From positions 6,422,800 to 6,486,799 of the forward strand of contig JAJEKV010000066.1 of NCBI GenBank assembly GCA_021234155.1: a DNA stretch of 64,000 bases, read 5' to 3'. The position numbers and the translations under genes are program-made. Of this stretch, positions 44,506 to 56,290 are shown in pieces (the first letter of the stretch is position 1; the number at the start of each line of letters is the position of its first letter). The stretch comes from Isoetes taiwanensis. Its lineage: Eukaryota > Streptophyta > Lycopodiopsida > Isoetales > Isoetaceae. The notes under the pieces were generated by a model. It was not told where the DNA came from. It saw only the letters and a list, made by a program, of their open reading frames with translations, and did no database searches.

Positions 44506-45132
44506 ATGGGAAAGGCTCTCCTTCTCCCGCTTCTTCTCTTGTTCCTCCTTCATCCTTCTTATGCAACATTCTTTTGCAACAAGCTCAAGTTTTGCCCCCC
44601 GCCTCCACCTAAGCCCTCTCCACCACCATCTCTGCCGCCACCGCCCCCACCCCCTCCCCCACCCCCATCCCCACCCCCTCCACCATCACCCCCTCCACCT
44701 TCACCTCCCCTCCATCCCCACCTCCACCCTCACCCCCTCCTCCTCTCCACCCCCTCCACCCTCACCCCTCCGCCTTCACCTCCCCCTCCATCCCCACCTC
44801 CACCCCCACCACCCTCTCCTCCACCCCCATCACCACCTCCACCACCACCTCCTCCACCTTCTCCTCCACCACCACCATCCCCACCGCCACCGCCACCCTC
44901 ACCCCCTCCACCTCCATCACCTCCCTCTCCCCCACCTCCATCTTCCTTCGCTTGTCTCAAAGATGCTCTTCTTCTCAAAATTGTATGTGTGCCATTCAAA
45001 AGCAGCTGTTGTAGCCAAAGTAACTTCAAAAATCCAAACTTTGGGAGTACATGCAGTTGTAAAAGTGATCCTAATTCAGTAGTGCAAGCTGTTGTTGCAC
45101 AACTTCAAGCTAATTGTGGGCAATGCAAGTAA
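44506..45132 (+). CDS. Secreted hybrid proline-rich cell-wall protein with eight-cysteine C-terminus
   Basis: 208 codons, single exon. Residues 1-20 form a signal peptide (MGKALLLPLLLLFLLHPSYA). A short Cys-containing piece (FFCNKLKFC) follows, then about 125 residues of Ser-Pro(2-8) repeats typical of extensin-like wall proteins. The C-terminal 60 residues carry eight cysteines in the order C-X10-C-X6-CC-X13-CXC-X18-C-X2-C, the topology of the eight-cysteine motif of hybrid proline-rich and lipid-transfer-like proteins, but more compact than usual. It probably acts in the cell wall, with Pro hydroxylation and glycosylation. One stretch (SPPLHPHLHPHPLLLSTPST, about 44705-44765) breaks the repeat pattern: shifting frame by one restores SPPPP units, so two compensating indels seem to have occurred. 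A TATA box lies 36 bp upstream. This is the only gene here that looks intact. Confidence 0.83.
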   Translation: MGKALLLPLLLLFLLHPSYATFFCNKLKFCPPPPPKPSPPPSLPPPPPPPPPPPSPPPPPSPPPPSPPLHPHLHPHPLLLSTPSTLTPPPSPPPPSPPPPPPPSPPPPSPPPPPPPPPSPPPPPSPPPPPPSPPPPPSPPSPPPPSSFACLKDALLLKIVCVPFKSSCCSQSNFKNPNFGSTCSCKSDPNSVVQAVVAQLQANCGQCK

Positions 45133-46748
45133 AAGTTGTAAGAAAACAAGTAAATAGATAAATAATGGCTTGTTACTTGAAGATGTTTCTACACCTTGTT
45201 GTGATGCAACAACTCTAGAAATGTCATTTGAGCCTTATTAATATGATGAATATAAATCTATAATATATTTTAATTGACATGAGAAGTTGTCCATGTTATA
45301 TTTAGTCTCTTTTCGTTGCAAAGGATCCATCATAAGTAATGGCTATGTCAATATGATTTTTGGGCCAGGCTATGAGTGTGCCAGTGCTTTTGGCTCAGAG
45401 TACAAACAAGATATATTGGTATAGGAACTTCTCCTCAAGGATAGTCATCTGATCTAGGATGTCAAATATTTACCTCTATAACATCATAGGAGAAGATGAT
45501 GAATAGAGTAGAATAGAATAATAATACATCGTAATACTTTGTAGCATTGCAACATAAAATGTGAGTTGGCTATACGATTGCAATAAACATTTGAAATTAT
45601 CATTCCATTTCAATTTAGAGAGAAATCTCTTTAGCAAGGTTGCCTAACCCCCCTTATAAGAATTCGGACAATTCTAACCTATCCTTGATTTTGGCCTACC
45701 CAGCACGTCAGTCAAAATTGATATGCGGTGTCCAAAAATTAAAAACCAAAAGAAATTGTGCTATCCCAAAAACTCGAGATATTTTCTCGAGCAATCAGGC
45801 ACTCGATCTTGTATTGAGGGGTAATCCTTAACAATCCATGCCTTCATCGATGAGTTTAGGTTTGCTAGCATCATAATCTCAATCAAATTTGTAAACCGGT
45901 GCAACGATTTCTTTCATGGCTTAGTAGCTTTTTCTGATTGTGAGTCTATACATCTTCCCTTATATAACATTCTGATTCAACAAGTAATACAATTGATCCG
46001 AGTCATCAGATCAAGATTCTGGGGAGGGACGGGCACTATATAAGTATTGTCATTTCAATTAGTCGGTTATCGGCAGTCTTCTCACAGCAGCATTCCCTAT
46101 ATCCCTATTCTCAGTTGTCCTTTACTTTCCTTCCTATCCACGATACTTCTGCTCAATTTCAACCCATCTTACTTGTCTTCATCCCCTCTTGCTTTTATTT
46201 CTATCCAAATACTTTTTTCGATTCTTTATTCATGTCAAATGAGCTACTCACGTAAAGATGCTTTTTCTTCAGATCCATGTTTTATATGCTTTCTATATGT
46301 AGAATTTGTTCGTAAATTATGATTCGTTTTTCTTTTGGATGATGCATGCCATTTAATGTGTGCAAACTGCCGTTTTGAATGCTCGTTATGATCCCCAAGT
46401 AAACTTTTCATATCGTGCTTTTTGAGTATTCTACTTTTACTTCGCTTATGCCATTTTTCTGGTTCAATTTCCTTGGGGGCTCTGCTTATGCATAGATGGA
46501 GGTCTTCGATTATCAGTAGAGGTCATTCAGGCTATATATCAGACCAACTCATTGCCAATGTGATTAACCTCCATTGATTTTTTGAAGGTATGGATTTTTT
46601 TCTATTTTGCTATTGAAACATGCAACTAGCTATGAGCGGCACAAATTTTGGTGCATCTGAGATATATTGTTTGGTTGTTGATCGATTCGATTGAAAAGCC
46701 ATTCACGACTTCCTCTTTCTTGCTCTACATTAATATAGATGGCAGCAT
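45133..46748. other. No gene recognised
   Basis: The 3' flank of the proline-rich gene, then AT-rich sequence. Short open frames (45640-45831, 46047-46322) show no domain. Confidence 0.5.
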
Positions 46749-47860
46749 AGTTGGGCCGACCTACCGACCTAGCTGACCTAGGTGGGAGAAGGCCGACCTA
46801 GGTGGGAATTTCTTCCCCGACCTACCGACCTATTCTGCTAAAATTTAAATTTATAGTTTAATGCAGATAGTTCATAAACAACCTTCAATACATCTATAAC
46901 GACTACTATTCCTAATTAAACAGCAAATAGATGGACTTAAACTAAATAGCTTATAGGGTTACGAGTAGAATTACATGTGCATGAGTTAGAATATGGCATA
47001 GAAGGGAATGAAAAGATACATAGCTACAAGAAAGAAAAAAAGGGGCATAATAAAATATGCTATCAAGAAAGATAAGGTAAATAAGATGCTCTCGAGAATT
47101 AATATTTGCAGTCGAACTTATAGTGCATGCTGCAAGTTATTGATTTATCTCTACGGGAGATGTTATTGATTTATCTATGCGGAAGATGTAAAAGAAACAA
47201 TAGTTCATATTCTTTTTCAAGATCTCAACTAGTAAGTTATTTAAAATGTGTGTAGCAAATTAATTACAGCACGTCGACACTAGAATAGGCAATGCTTCTT
47301 AACAATACAGAGATAATGCAAAGAGGACAGAAAAAATTGGGATCAAGGTCTTTGGTAGAAGAAGATGCCCAGTTTTCCACTATGAGGCAACCTGCAAATA
47401 GGGAGGAGCAATCTCGAGACATCAAACATCTGCTGGTTTGGAAGCTTAAATGGATTAACATTTTTAAGACCTAAGAAAGGCTATCTATGATGTTGTACAG
47501 AAGTCTTAAGAGAATAGAAGAATACAAACAGTAAACCCACCTAATCCTAGCAAGTTTGTTGCTATTTGCTAAAAAAGGTGGTCGACCCATTTGTTGGTGT
47601 CGATAATTGGCTTCGACTCTTCAGTTTTTGGTGGAAACAGAGGCCACCAACAGTGGTTTGTCACCTCCACTTTGCCCAAATATTCCTATCTCTATAGATA
47701 TGGCGGCAGGGAAGATAAGCAAAATGAAAAGGGAAAAAAAATTTAGGTCAAAAAATATTTAGGCCAAATTTGACCCTCCCGACCGTAGGTCGGAAGCTGC
47801 CGACCGTGACTTAGGTCAGAAAAGCTTGGAAAAAAGGACCGACCTAGGTCGGCCCCAACT
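46749..47860. mobile_element. TIR element with CCGACCTA subterminal repeats (1112 bp)
   Basis: The left end AGTTGGGCCGACCTACCGAC and the right end (reverse strand AGTTGGGGCCGACCTAGGTC) form an imperfect TIR. Several CCGACCTA / TAGGTCGG units follow on both sides (46756-46830; 47781-47850). The TIR motif and GACC repeats relate it to the element at 27374-28338, while the interiors differ. No transposase and no clear target duplication. Confidence 0.62.
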
Positions 47861-49990
47861 TGGATGGCACTAGAGTTATTTGTTGTTGCAGGAATCGAAT
47901 GTTTCCATGCAGAGTGGGGCTCTTCTAGTACTTCTATGAAGGAAGATAATCCAGGCCCAAGTTAGCGCGCGGGATGAAAGTTGCTCCCTAGAGTTCTTGT
48001 GGGTCCTCTAGCTTTGATTTGAATTGAAGAGAATGCTCCTGGTTTCGAACTTCATCTTGGTGTTTTAACACAATAATTTCTATCCATCCATGAGGGATCT
48101 TTGACACCCGAAATTGAAATGGGCGGAAAGAATCAGGAGCTGCTCCTATAGTATCTACTGCATATTGAGAAGAAGCTGGGCCATGTTGGGTCCGCTATAG
48201 TATCAGATGTGGTAGAGAAGATGTAGAGCAATTTTGGTTTTATTACTAAGTTAGTGGTGCTTCACCTTCCCATTGTTTCAGGGTGTGGTGCAAATATTTC
48301 CTACCTAGCCTTTTGAGGGCTTTATAAATAAGGTTGTATACCATACTTATTATTAATAAAATATCTTGCCTTAAAAAAAAAAAGAAAAAAAAAAATCCAT
48401 GCAAGGCAGATTATATGATTGGTCTTGCAGCACAAGGATTTTCAATGCAGAGATGGATTCGGTCTAGATCTGCCTTAGATAATCCCCATCCTATGTACTT
48501 GTCTAAGTCCAGCATATACAAGGCTATTCCCAGCCCTTCTGATTGTCGACCAATGTCTGTGATTTTGTGTTACAAGTCAGTATTTACATATATTGAATAG
48601 ATCGTGGCTTTTTTATATAGGTGCAGATCTAGGCCAGATAGGCCTTTTCTTTGTGGTGGAGATTTATTTTTGAATCATTTCTCACCCGGATATATTTGGA
48701 TTGCAGGACACAAGGATCCAGCAAAGCCAGATTGGGGAGTGCAGTTCATGTAGCGCCAATCTTTGGTAGATGTAGCAGTCGGTTTGTTGAATTCATTACT
48801 TGCTGTGGTCGAATACTTCGGATCATGTCTGATCCAGTTGTTCTATTTCTGTTGTTTTCTCCATTCTATTGCTTCACCTTCTATCCCTCTTCATTTAGTT
48901 TCTTGTCATTAATTTCTAGCTTTGGAAATCTACCTTTTTGGGTTGCCCATAGGGCAATCTTTGGGGATTGTGGGGAGGAACAGATAGAGGGCCACGATTT
49001 GAGAATATTGTGGCATATTCTTTGTTTAGAGCTGTGGAATTTTGGGATCTGAGGGATCCTTGAGGACGGTTGGACGGTGTAGATTTTATGGGAGCTGGGC
49101 GAAAGGTGGGGATGGGATCTCCACTTTTGGTTGGGTTGCCTGTATGTGTGAGGGGCAGAGGTCTGGGGCTGTTTCCTTGCAGAGTGATAATCAGAGAATT
49201 TAGGACGATCTCTGCCTTATTTCCGTAATGCTCATGGTGGTTCTGCATCTGTTAATCTTGCTCTTGTGTCATGGGAAACCCATGGGAACTTTCTGTTACC
49301 GTCGATTTTAAAAGCAGACTTTTTAGAAACACACAAGCAATTAAGAAGGATTTTCCTTTAGTCTACTTAATCGGCCCTTTTCATCTGCATCATTTTATCC
49401 TCCTCATTCCAAGATTTTGCTTCATTTTTCCAGATGCCTTCTTGAACCCACCAGAGAGTCCCGTGTTCTTAAGAGGCTGAATTTGAAAGAGGCATTTTCC
49501 TAATGATGCTGCTAGAAGTGCAATAGCCAGACAAACCCATTTTATCCGGTTGCCCACCCGAAAGCCCTACGTTTTTCAAGAGGCATTTTTTTAGATGATG
49601 CCATCGGAAGTGCCATAGACACACCACTTTGTTTGGCAGGCAGACACATAACGATTTAAAAAAAAAGAAATAATATTCAATGAGTAGTTTGGATATTTTT
49701 CTAGCCTATAATGCAATACCATAGCTTAGTGGCCAATCTACCTTTGCTATTTGAAAAGCAGGGCATTTCTTAGTGTGCGGCAGACATATGAAGAGCATGC
49801 AAGGTATCACGAAAATAAAATTAGAAAGAATGGCTTTTAAGCCCTGTGTCAGACCTATTATTCTTTTGAATAGCAGAGATTATGATACTTCTGTAGTTGC
49901 TCAAATGAATGCCAAAATTCTAAGATTTGGCATATTGGCTTGCGACAGTAGTGCCAGTGGACATGGCCTGAATGAAAAGAGAAGACAGAT
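47861..49990. other. No gene recognised; poly(A)-like tract at 48374
   Basis: 47940-48373 ends in TATTAATAAAATATCTTGCC followed by an A-rich tract (48374-48397), which looks like a retroposed 3' end with a polyadenylation signal, but no coding part is recognisable. A partial GGGTTGCCCATAGGGCAA palindrome lies at 48940-48957. The open frame at 49773-49994 has no recognised domain. Confidence 0.4.
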
Positions 49991-50281
49991 TTGAAAGCAT
50001 TTTTATGGATAAGAGGCTGCACAACTTTTTGGGAGCCGTTTGAGGACCATAACAGACACTCCGATGCGGTGGATATTCGAGTATGGAGTGGGGAGGAAGT
50101 CATTTATACAGCCACCATGGAAAGCGAATGGCCATTATCAGAGCTAAGAGTGCTAATGGAGACAGAGGAGATTGCTGAAGACTTCCATTATTTCATTGAT
50201 GGCATTAGGGTTGGTTACAGGCAAGAGGGAAATGTAAAGTTTAGTGAGTTCGCGATCAACAAGAAATTGTCTATCGCCTAG
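49991..50281 (+). CDS. Unrecognised open frame just upstream of the third H3 tail
   Basis: The frame has protein-like composition: DAVDIRVWSGEEVIYTATME, then WPLSELRVLMETEEIAEDFH and YFIDGIRVGYRQEG. The size and alternating pattern would fit a small alpha/beta domain, but I recognise no family. The start is uncertain because the frame enters from upstream without a convincing ATG, so it may be a last exon. It ends 210 bp before the MARTKQTAR start and is on the same strand. Confidence 0.38.
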   Translation: MKAFLWIRGCTTFWEPFEDHNRHSDAVDIRVWSGEEVIYTATMESEWPLSELRVLMETEEIAEDFHYFIDGIRVGYRQEGNVKFSEFAINKKLSIA

Positions 50282-50490
50282 CGCTTTGAATCTCGGTTTT
50301 TATTTGTGTTTTTGTCCGATGTTTTTTTAGGGTTCCGTATTTTGTCCGATATTTTTTTAGGGTTCCGTACAATTATTTAAAAACGTTACCATCATATTTT
50401 ACTTTAACTTCTGTTTTTTACTATTTATCTCTTGCCAGTTGTCTATTTTTGTCAGTGTTCGTAGTATAATGCGCCTTTTGCTGAGAAGCC

Positions 50491-51166
50491 ATGGCAAGAA
50501 CTAAGCAAACTGCAAGGATCCATCCAGGTGGTGTAAGGCCAGGTGATTACATTAGTCCGCCTCCTTGATCTGAATCTGAAGTCTCTGATAGAGATTCTCC
50601 TCCTCCGACCATGCCTAACAGAAGACCCGGAAATGAAATCCGCATGACAGACGGCGGGAGAAGCAGCTCCGGAGTAAGTAGGGAGGTGCACTCCGGTTCG
50701 GAGACGGAGGATGAAAATGTGAGAGACCGGCGAGCAGAATATGACGCCGGATTAATACATTGGAAAGGGATCCAGCGGGGCCCACCAAGCTTATAATATT
50801 TGACGTCAATAGAGTATTAGCTGCAGTATACCACGATAAAGACGTCCCTGAGCTCAACACCTCGCAGGTGCCGACAAAAGTGGGGTCTAAAATCGTGTAT
50901 CCTCGGCCTAGAGCAAGGAGATTATCGAGTGGTGCCTGGAACGGGGATTGCAAGTGGCCATATGGTCTTGTATGGCAAAGAAAAATATTATCAATGTCCT
51001 TGGTGTTCTCGGCCTTCCAGTTTTGATGTTCAAGTTTGTTTGGGGAAATGAAAGGGTCGAGCATGTGTCAGACCTCGATCCAGCCATCACAAAGGGGAAG
51101 CCTATTATGGTGAAAAGGCTGGACTATATCATACCTTTTATAGTCTTGTGCTGGAGCTCCAGATGA
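50491..51166 (+). pseudogene. H3-tail fused to FCP1-like phosphatase fold, broken by a stop and frameshifts
   Basis: ATG at 50491 starts MARTKQTARIHPGG, nine residues identical to the H3 tail, then Gly/Pro-rich sequence and a TGA at 50566-50568. The same frame continues after the stop with an acidic, Ser-rich linker (SESEVSDRDSPPP, then SGSETEDENVRD) to 50796. Across a one-base shift near 50780 there is an FCP1/NIF-type HAD domain: KLIIFDVNRVLAAVYHDKD (motif 1 of the D-x-N type found in some plant members), then across a second shift near 50915 IIEWCLERGLQVAIWSCMAK and KKNIINVLGV, and a C-terminal part to 51166. It is a pseudogene with three lesions. The architecture tail + linker + enzyme-like fold parallels the tail + linker + H3 fold at 10.3-11.6 kb. 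Whether tail and phosphatase once formed one protein is inferred from frame and spacing. Confidence 0.68.
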
Positions 51167-51427
51167 GCCACTCAATCAGCAGCTTTGGGAACCTGGCCAG
51201 TATACAAATGTGTTAGATACCATTTCAAATATCTTCTTCCTATGCCTTCTCCCTTCTCATTTTTTGTATCATACAATATTACTTACCATGAAAGATGGCT
51301 GCTCAAATAAGAAAAGATGCCAATGTGCAAGCCCAAATGATAGTAGAAAGGGAGCATTTACACTTTAAAAAACAGAGTAAATAATGTTTTTCAAATTATC
51401 ATTTTGCATGCGGGATCAGAGCTCCGA

Positions 51428-52750
51428 GGTATTTTTTTGTCCCTAAAAGGCTACGATTTCCCAAGAGGATTAGTGGTTTTTCTTCAAACACATAAATAGC
51501 AAATTGGATGATGCTTATGATATATACTCAGCAGCTAAAGCTATGAATCATCTTTTGAAGCCTTAGGCATGTGAAGATAGAAGGCCTTTGAGCACTTCTC
51601 TGCTGCATATTGCTTACCATAGACTCTAACTTATGCACTCCAGGCTTTTAAATAATTTCTGGGTGAAAGAGGTAGAGAGATTACATGGACAATACAACGG
51701 TGTACTGATGAATGGGACCAATATGCAGCACAAATTCTATCCTTGACAGAAGAAAATTTAAAATATAAGGAATGCACGGGCAAATTTCCCGCAGAGGTCG
51801 AGTTTCTAAGCAGCAAAACTATAACTTTGGAGGTTTGTAAAAGCATCTCTTCCTTTTTATTCCATTTAGGAGACACGTTTCTTTTTGCAAAATTCACCTC
51901 TTTCTATATGTTTTATGCATATATGTAGGATAAGGCATTAAATTTGAAGTTGTAATGCCTTTGAACTTGCAGCAATGCTACCCATTGCCTCTGAAATCTG
52001 ATATCTTCTGGTTTTCATGTACCTGATGCTTGCATTGCATTAACTTTGGAGTTGTAATGCCTTTGGACTTGCAGCAGTTGTACACATCTCAAAATGAAAA
52101 CATTAAAGCTCTCAAGCAGGAGCTTGATAATGCAATCACTTAGATCTACCTTAGATTCCTCCCATTCTGCAGGATATGTGCTGATGTCAAATATCTGTGT
52201 TCCTTATTTAAAAGATAAGGAATGCACGGGCAAATCTGCTGCATATGTCGAGTTTCTAAGCAGCAAAGCTATAACTTTGGAGGTTTGTGAAAGCATCTCT
52301 TCCTTTTTATTCCATTCAGAATACACGTTTCTTTTTGCAAAATTCACCTGCATTCACTTAGATCTACCGTAGATTCCTCCCATTCTGCAGGATATATGCT
52401 GATGTCAAATATCTTTGCAAGTGTTTACATCGAGGATGAAAGTTAATCCTTGGCTTGACAACGGCCTAGGCCTAGGGCAGACACTAAAGCATCACATACG
52501 TGTGGTAAAAGGTAGCCATTTCATCAGCATATTGCAAGAGGTATTTTTCTGTCTCTAAAAGGCTATGATTTCCCAAGTGGATTGGTGGTTTTTCTTCAGA
52601 TACATAAATATCAAATTAGGATCATGCTTATGATATATACTCAGCAGCTAAAGCTATAAATCATCTTTTGAAGCCTTAGGGACGTGAAGATACAAGGGCT
52701 TTGTGCAATGCTCTACTGCATATTGCTGACATAGACTCTAACTTATCATC
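51428..52750 (+). repeat. Duplicated gene-fragment block with exon-like pieces
   Basis: 51428-51633 recurs at 52540-52750 (CTAAAAGGCTA(C/T)GATTTCCC ... ATAGACTCTAACTTAT), and 51765-51898 recurs at 52210-52350 (GGAATGCACGGGCAAAT ... CAAAATTCACCT). Two exon-like pieces with splice-like borders are visible: TEENLKYKECTGKFPAEVEF with a GAG|GTTTGT donor, and QLYTSQNENIKALKQELDNA after a TTGCAG acceptor. They suggest fragments of a coiled-coil protein gene. Family unknown. Confidence 0.5.
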
Positions 52751-55700
52751 ATTGGGACTGCTCCTTTGCTGAAGATATGTAGTGGGAAATGGATACTAGC
52801 AGAAGAAGCCGATGACTATTCTGTGGAAGATAGCTACCTCTATTAATTCAAGCTACCTCTTTATACAAGCTACCTCTGTTAATTCATATCTGAAACGACA
52901 ATGGTCATCACAGAGAAGTCTAGGATATTGGGAAACAACACATACTCAGCAATTTAAACACGTGAACCTGATCTATAGTCATTACTAACTGCATCTTTCA
53001 AGCAATATAGAACTGGTCAATCAAGAGAAATACGTGTAAATTGAAAGAGGAAGAAAGCAAGCTCAAAGGCATAACAGGAAATGTAAAAGAATAAATGCAT
53101 ACCCGGAAGGAGTAGCTCTACACCCATCGCAAAGTCGTAGATGCCCACTGCCAAAACTTGTAGTTGAAGAACTCTAGGCTCCATCGCCAATGCCGCGTTA
53201 AAAAATGGTCGGATCAAGGAAGAATTGAAAGGGCGAGGTACCACAAGTAGAATAACAATCGCTTGAATTAACAGCAGTTTCTAAGTATTTCCAATCTTCA
53301 AGATAATCTTCTTGTGTTGTTTCTCAAGAAATCTTACAATCAGCTAGTATATAGTAAATACGCAAGATCGGAGCTAGAATTGAGAAAGAAGAGGGGAAAG
53401 AAAAGCCAGAGGTGATGATACAAAAGCAGAGAAGAAATGTGCCAAAATGGGGCAAAAAAAGCTCGAATTGAAGGGGATTGCGAGGTGAAAATGATGGGAA
53501 GGGTTATTCCGGCAACAATCGAGCTCCAACAGCAGCAGATATGGTGCAGATCTGGACTAAAAGGATCCGGAGATGCACCTCTCTGCTTCTTTTCTTCTTC
53601 TTTGCTAGAAAAGAATACGCTTGTTTGTCCCGTCCGAGAAAACAAAAAAACGCCCGGGATGGGCCGCCATAGCCAAGGCAAGTTCGAGCGCCAAAGATAG
53701 GGGCTGAAAAAAAGGGAATTGCTGCACACCTGACGCTGTTGCCAGATGAAGCTATGCCGTTGCTTCCGCTTTTGGGATATGTGGAAGAATGATGGAATGC
53801 AGAGGCGGAGGTATTAACCTCTGTTTGCCTTGTTCGAGCTCCTGATGCGTGAGACACCCTACTTATTGCTTGCATATATGCAAGAAACTACTGGAGCTCC
53901 GTCGGATTTGTTGCAGCAGTGCTATTTGGGATTGCAACGATGAAAGGGAAGGATTGAATGCATTAACAAGAAGGAAATTCGAAGGAAGCTAGAGAAAGGG
54001 TAAGGAAAATCGAAGAAGCAAACGGCAGAAATGGAAAGAGAAATGGAAGGAAACTGAAAGCAAGGGAAACAGAAGGGGATGGGAAGATGTAATGCGGGAG
54101 CGGAGAGATTGCGAACGACTCCATTTTCGTCTGTATTTTTCTGCCTTTTCTTAATTTTAATAGCTCGATATGTAAATCTCAAGATCTTACGGGTTAGACC
54201 ATGCCACATCAGATTCTGATGATATGTAGTTGTTACGTGGATAGCCTAAAATTGCAAGGAGGGTTGCATGCTTGGTTAGGCTGGCGTGCTAAAAAAAAAA
54301 AAAAATCAATAACCAAAAAGATTTTCGGCATTTTCTTGAGCCATTTCCATCAAAATTTCTAGGGTCTTCCGGGTAACTACACTACAATATTCAGTATTTC
54401 TGGTAGTCTTAAATATAAGCATGAATTTTGTAGCATATATTTAAGTAATAATTAATCTACATCATGAAAGTATAATATCTATTGAAGTTTATGAATAAGC
54501 ACTATGAATAACCACCCTTTTGGTTGGAAATTATAAATAACCACCATGCAAACTAAAATGGTACGGAAACCCATGCTACAAATCATATCCAATTGTTAGT
54601 AGACAATTCTGCAATAGAAAAACAACATGAATAACCACTAGATATTTATATTGGCAGTAAAAACCACCTTGTAAACTACATTAATTTTAATAAACCATAC
54701 TACAAAAGAAACCCAATGTGGTCGATTTTTAATAGACAATTTCGGCAATAGAAAACCAACATGAATAACCACTAGGTATTTAAATTGGCAGTGAAAACCA
54801 CCTTCCAAACTACTCTAATTCTAGTAAACCATGCTCCAAAAGAAAACCAATGTGGAGAATCATCGTCTAGCATTGAAAAACCATACCATAAACCATTACC
54901 AACTTAATAACCGATGTTGTATCAATAAACTAACAAGAAAACCATGCTAGAAACCATTATCAATTTAAATAAACCATGTTGCAACAAAAACTAGCATGAA
55001 AAACCACATCCTACTTATAAAAACCACTATAATATGTGGTTTCTATTAAGATTATTATTTTTTGCATAAGTAACCACATGTATAGTGGTTCCTTAATGGT
55101 TAATTATAGCAGTTAAATTTTAGCATGCCTTGTGTAGTGCATTGCCATTGAACCCTAAAAATTACACAAATCGTCCGATCTCAGTCTGAAAGATCTGAGC
55201 CCTCCGATCTAGGGCGTGATGGAAAACGGACACACCCTAAAACATTATTATATAGGATAAGACTTAAACCGCTTAAGTATAGTGAACACGGGCTAAATAT
55301 CCCGAGCACAAGTGTATGAAAAAGAAAGCCACCAATGCCCGAAATGCAATTTTCACAAAAGGAATCAATTCCAAGGTAATTTGGAAGTACAACTCATAAG
55401 ATATATGCAAAAGAACTCCTCCCAGGACCAAAAACAAATAAATAATGCAGAAACCGTGGTAATTGAATGGGCAGGAGAAAATATAAGTAGATATGCGTGT
55501 AGGATCTCAGTGGATAATACGAAATATGCCAACATATGAAATGCAATGTCTTAAAAAGATGTTAAAGCTTAATGCATACGTTCTAAGGCCTAAAAAGCAT
55601 ATATGAGAAAGGAGGTGGCGAAATCAATGCCCGATGCAGACTATCACTCGAATGATAAACCATGCAAGGTAGTTACGCACATGCAAAATAATATAAATTA

Positions 55701-56240
55701 ACTGACTATGGGAAGTAACTTGCAACGAAATAACCATCAAAATCGTGCAAAATATGAAAAAGTAGCTCATGATATAAAGAGGAACAATGTAAATGAAAGA
55801 CTAATGCATGATGGATGCGGCAAATTGGTGCCCAATACAAGAAAATCCAAAATATCCTTAGTCATGACAAGATGTCATAAAGAATGAGAAAGCAAAGATA
55901 GAGTTAAGGTAATGAAGAGAATGAAAAAAAATAAAGAAAAAACAATATACTAAAAGCATTGTCAAGGGTAGGGTTAGACGGATAACTTGAACAAAAAACA
56001 AGATGTGAAGTAGCAAAATAGCCTTATGCCTAACAAAATGACATAAAGAAGGGAAAAACAAAGGCAATATTAACCAAAGTATTGTGAAGGGTAGGGTAGA
56101 AGTATAATTTTAACCTTTAGCTATTTGTATAATAATGGGAATTCAAACCCAGAGTATAAACGACAATGAACTGGAGAAATAAGAGAGCACATAATAGTTG
56201 AAATTTCAAATTTCAAATCCAAAATGGCCTAAGCTATATA
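52751..56240. other. No gene recognised; degenerate AAACCA-rich tandem at 54.5-55.1 kb
   Basis: 54640-54870 contains two diverged copies of an approximately 128-bp unit (AACCACTAG(A/G)TATTTA ... AACCAATGTGG), embedded in many AAACCA/AACCAC motifs. 53.4-54.2 kb is richer in G/C and purines but carries no recognisable domain on either strand. Confidence 0.45.
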
Positions 56241-56290
56241 GAATAGAATAGAATAGTTTTTTTAACGTCCATGGAGACCAATAGGTCATG
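56241..56290 (-). mobile_element. Short LINE 3'-end copy with ATTCT tail, minus orientation
   Basis: The reverse strand reads ACCTATTGGTCTCCATGGAC, GTTAAAAAAACT and ATTCT units, the terminus of the LINE family at 36.5 kb and 39.9 kb. It is extremely 5'-truncated. Confidence 0.75.

Noticed and set aside
44730-45029. Gly-rich protein on the minus strand
   Set aside because: Reverse complement of the Ser-Pro repeat; the plus frame has a signal peptide and cysteine motif.
53504-53875. Minus-strand open frame of 123 codons
   Set aside because: No domain, and the overlapping plus-strand frames at 53437-53700 are open as well; likely chance in a G/C-richer stretch.
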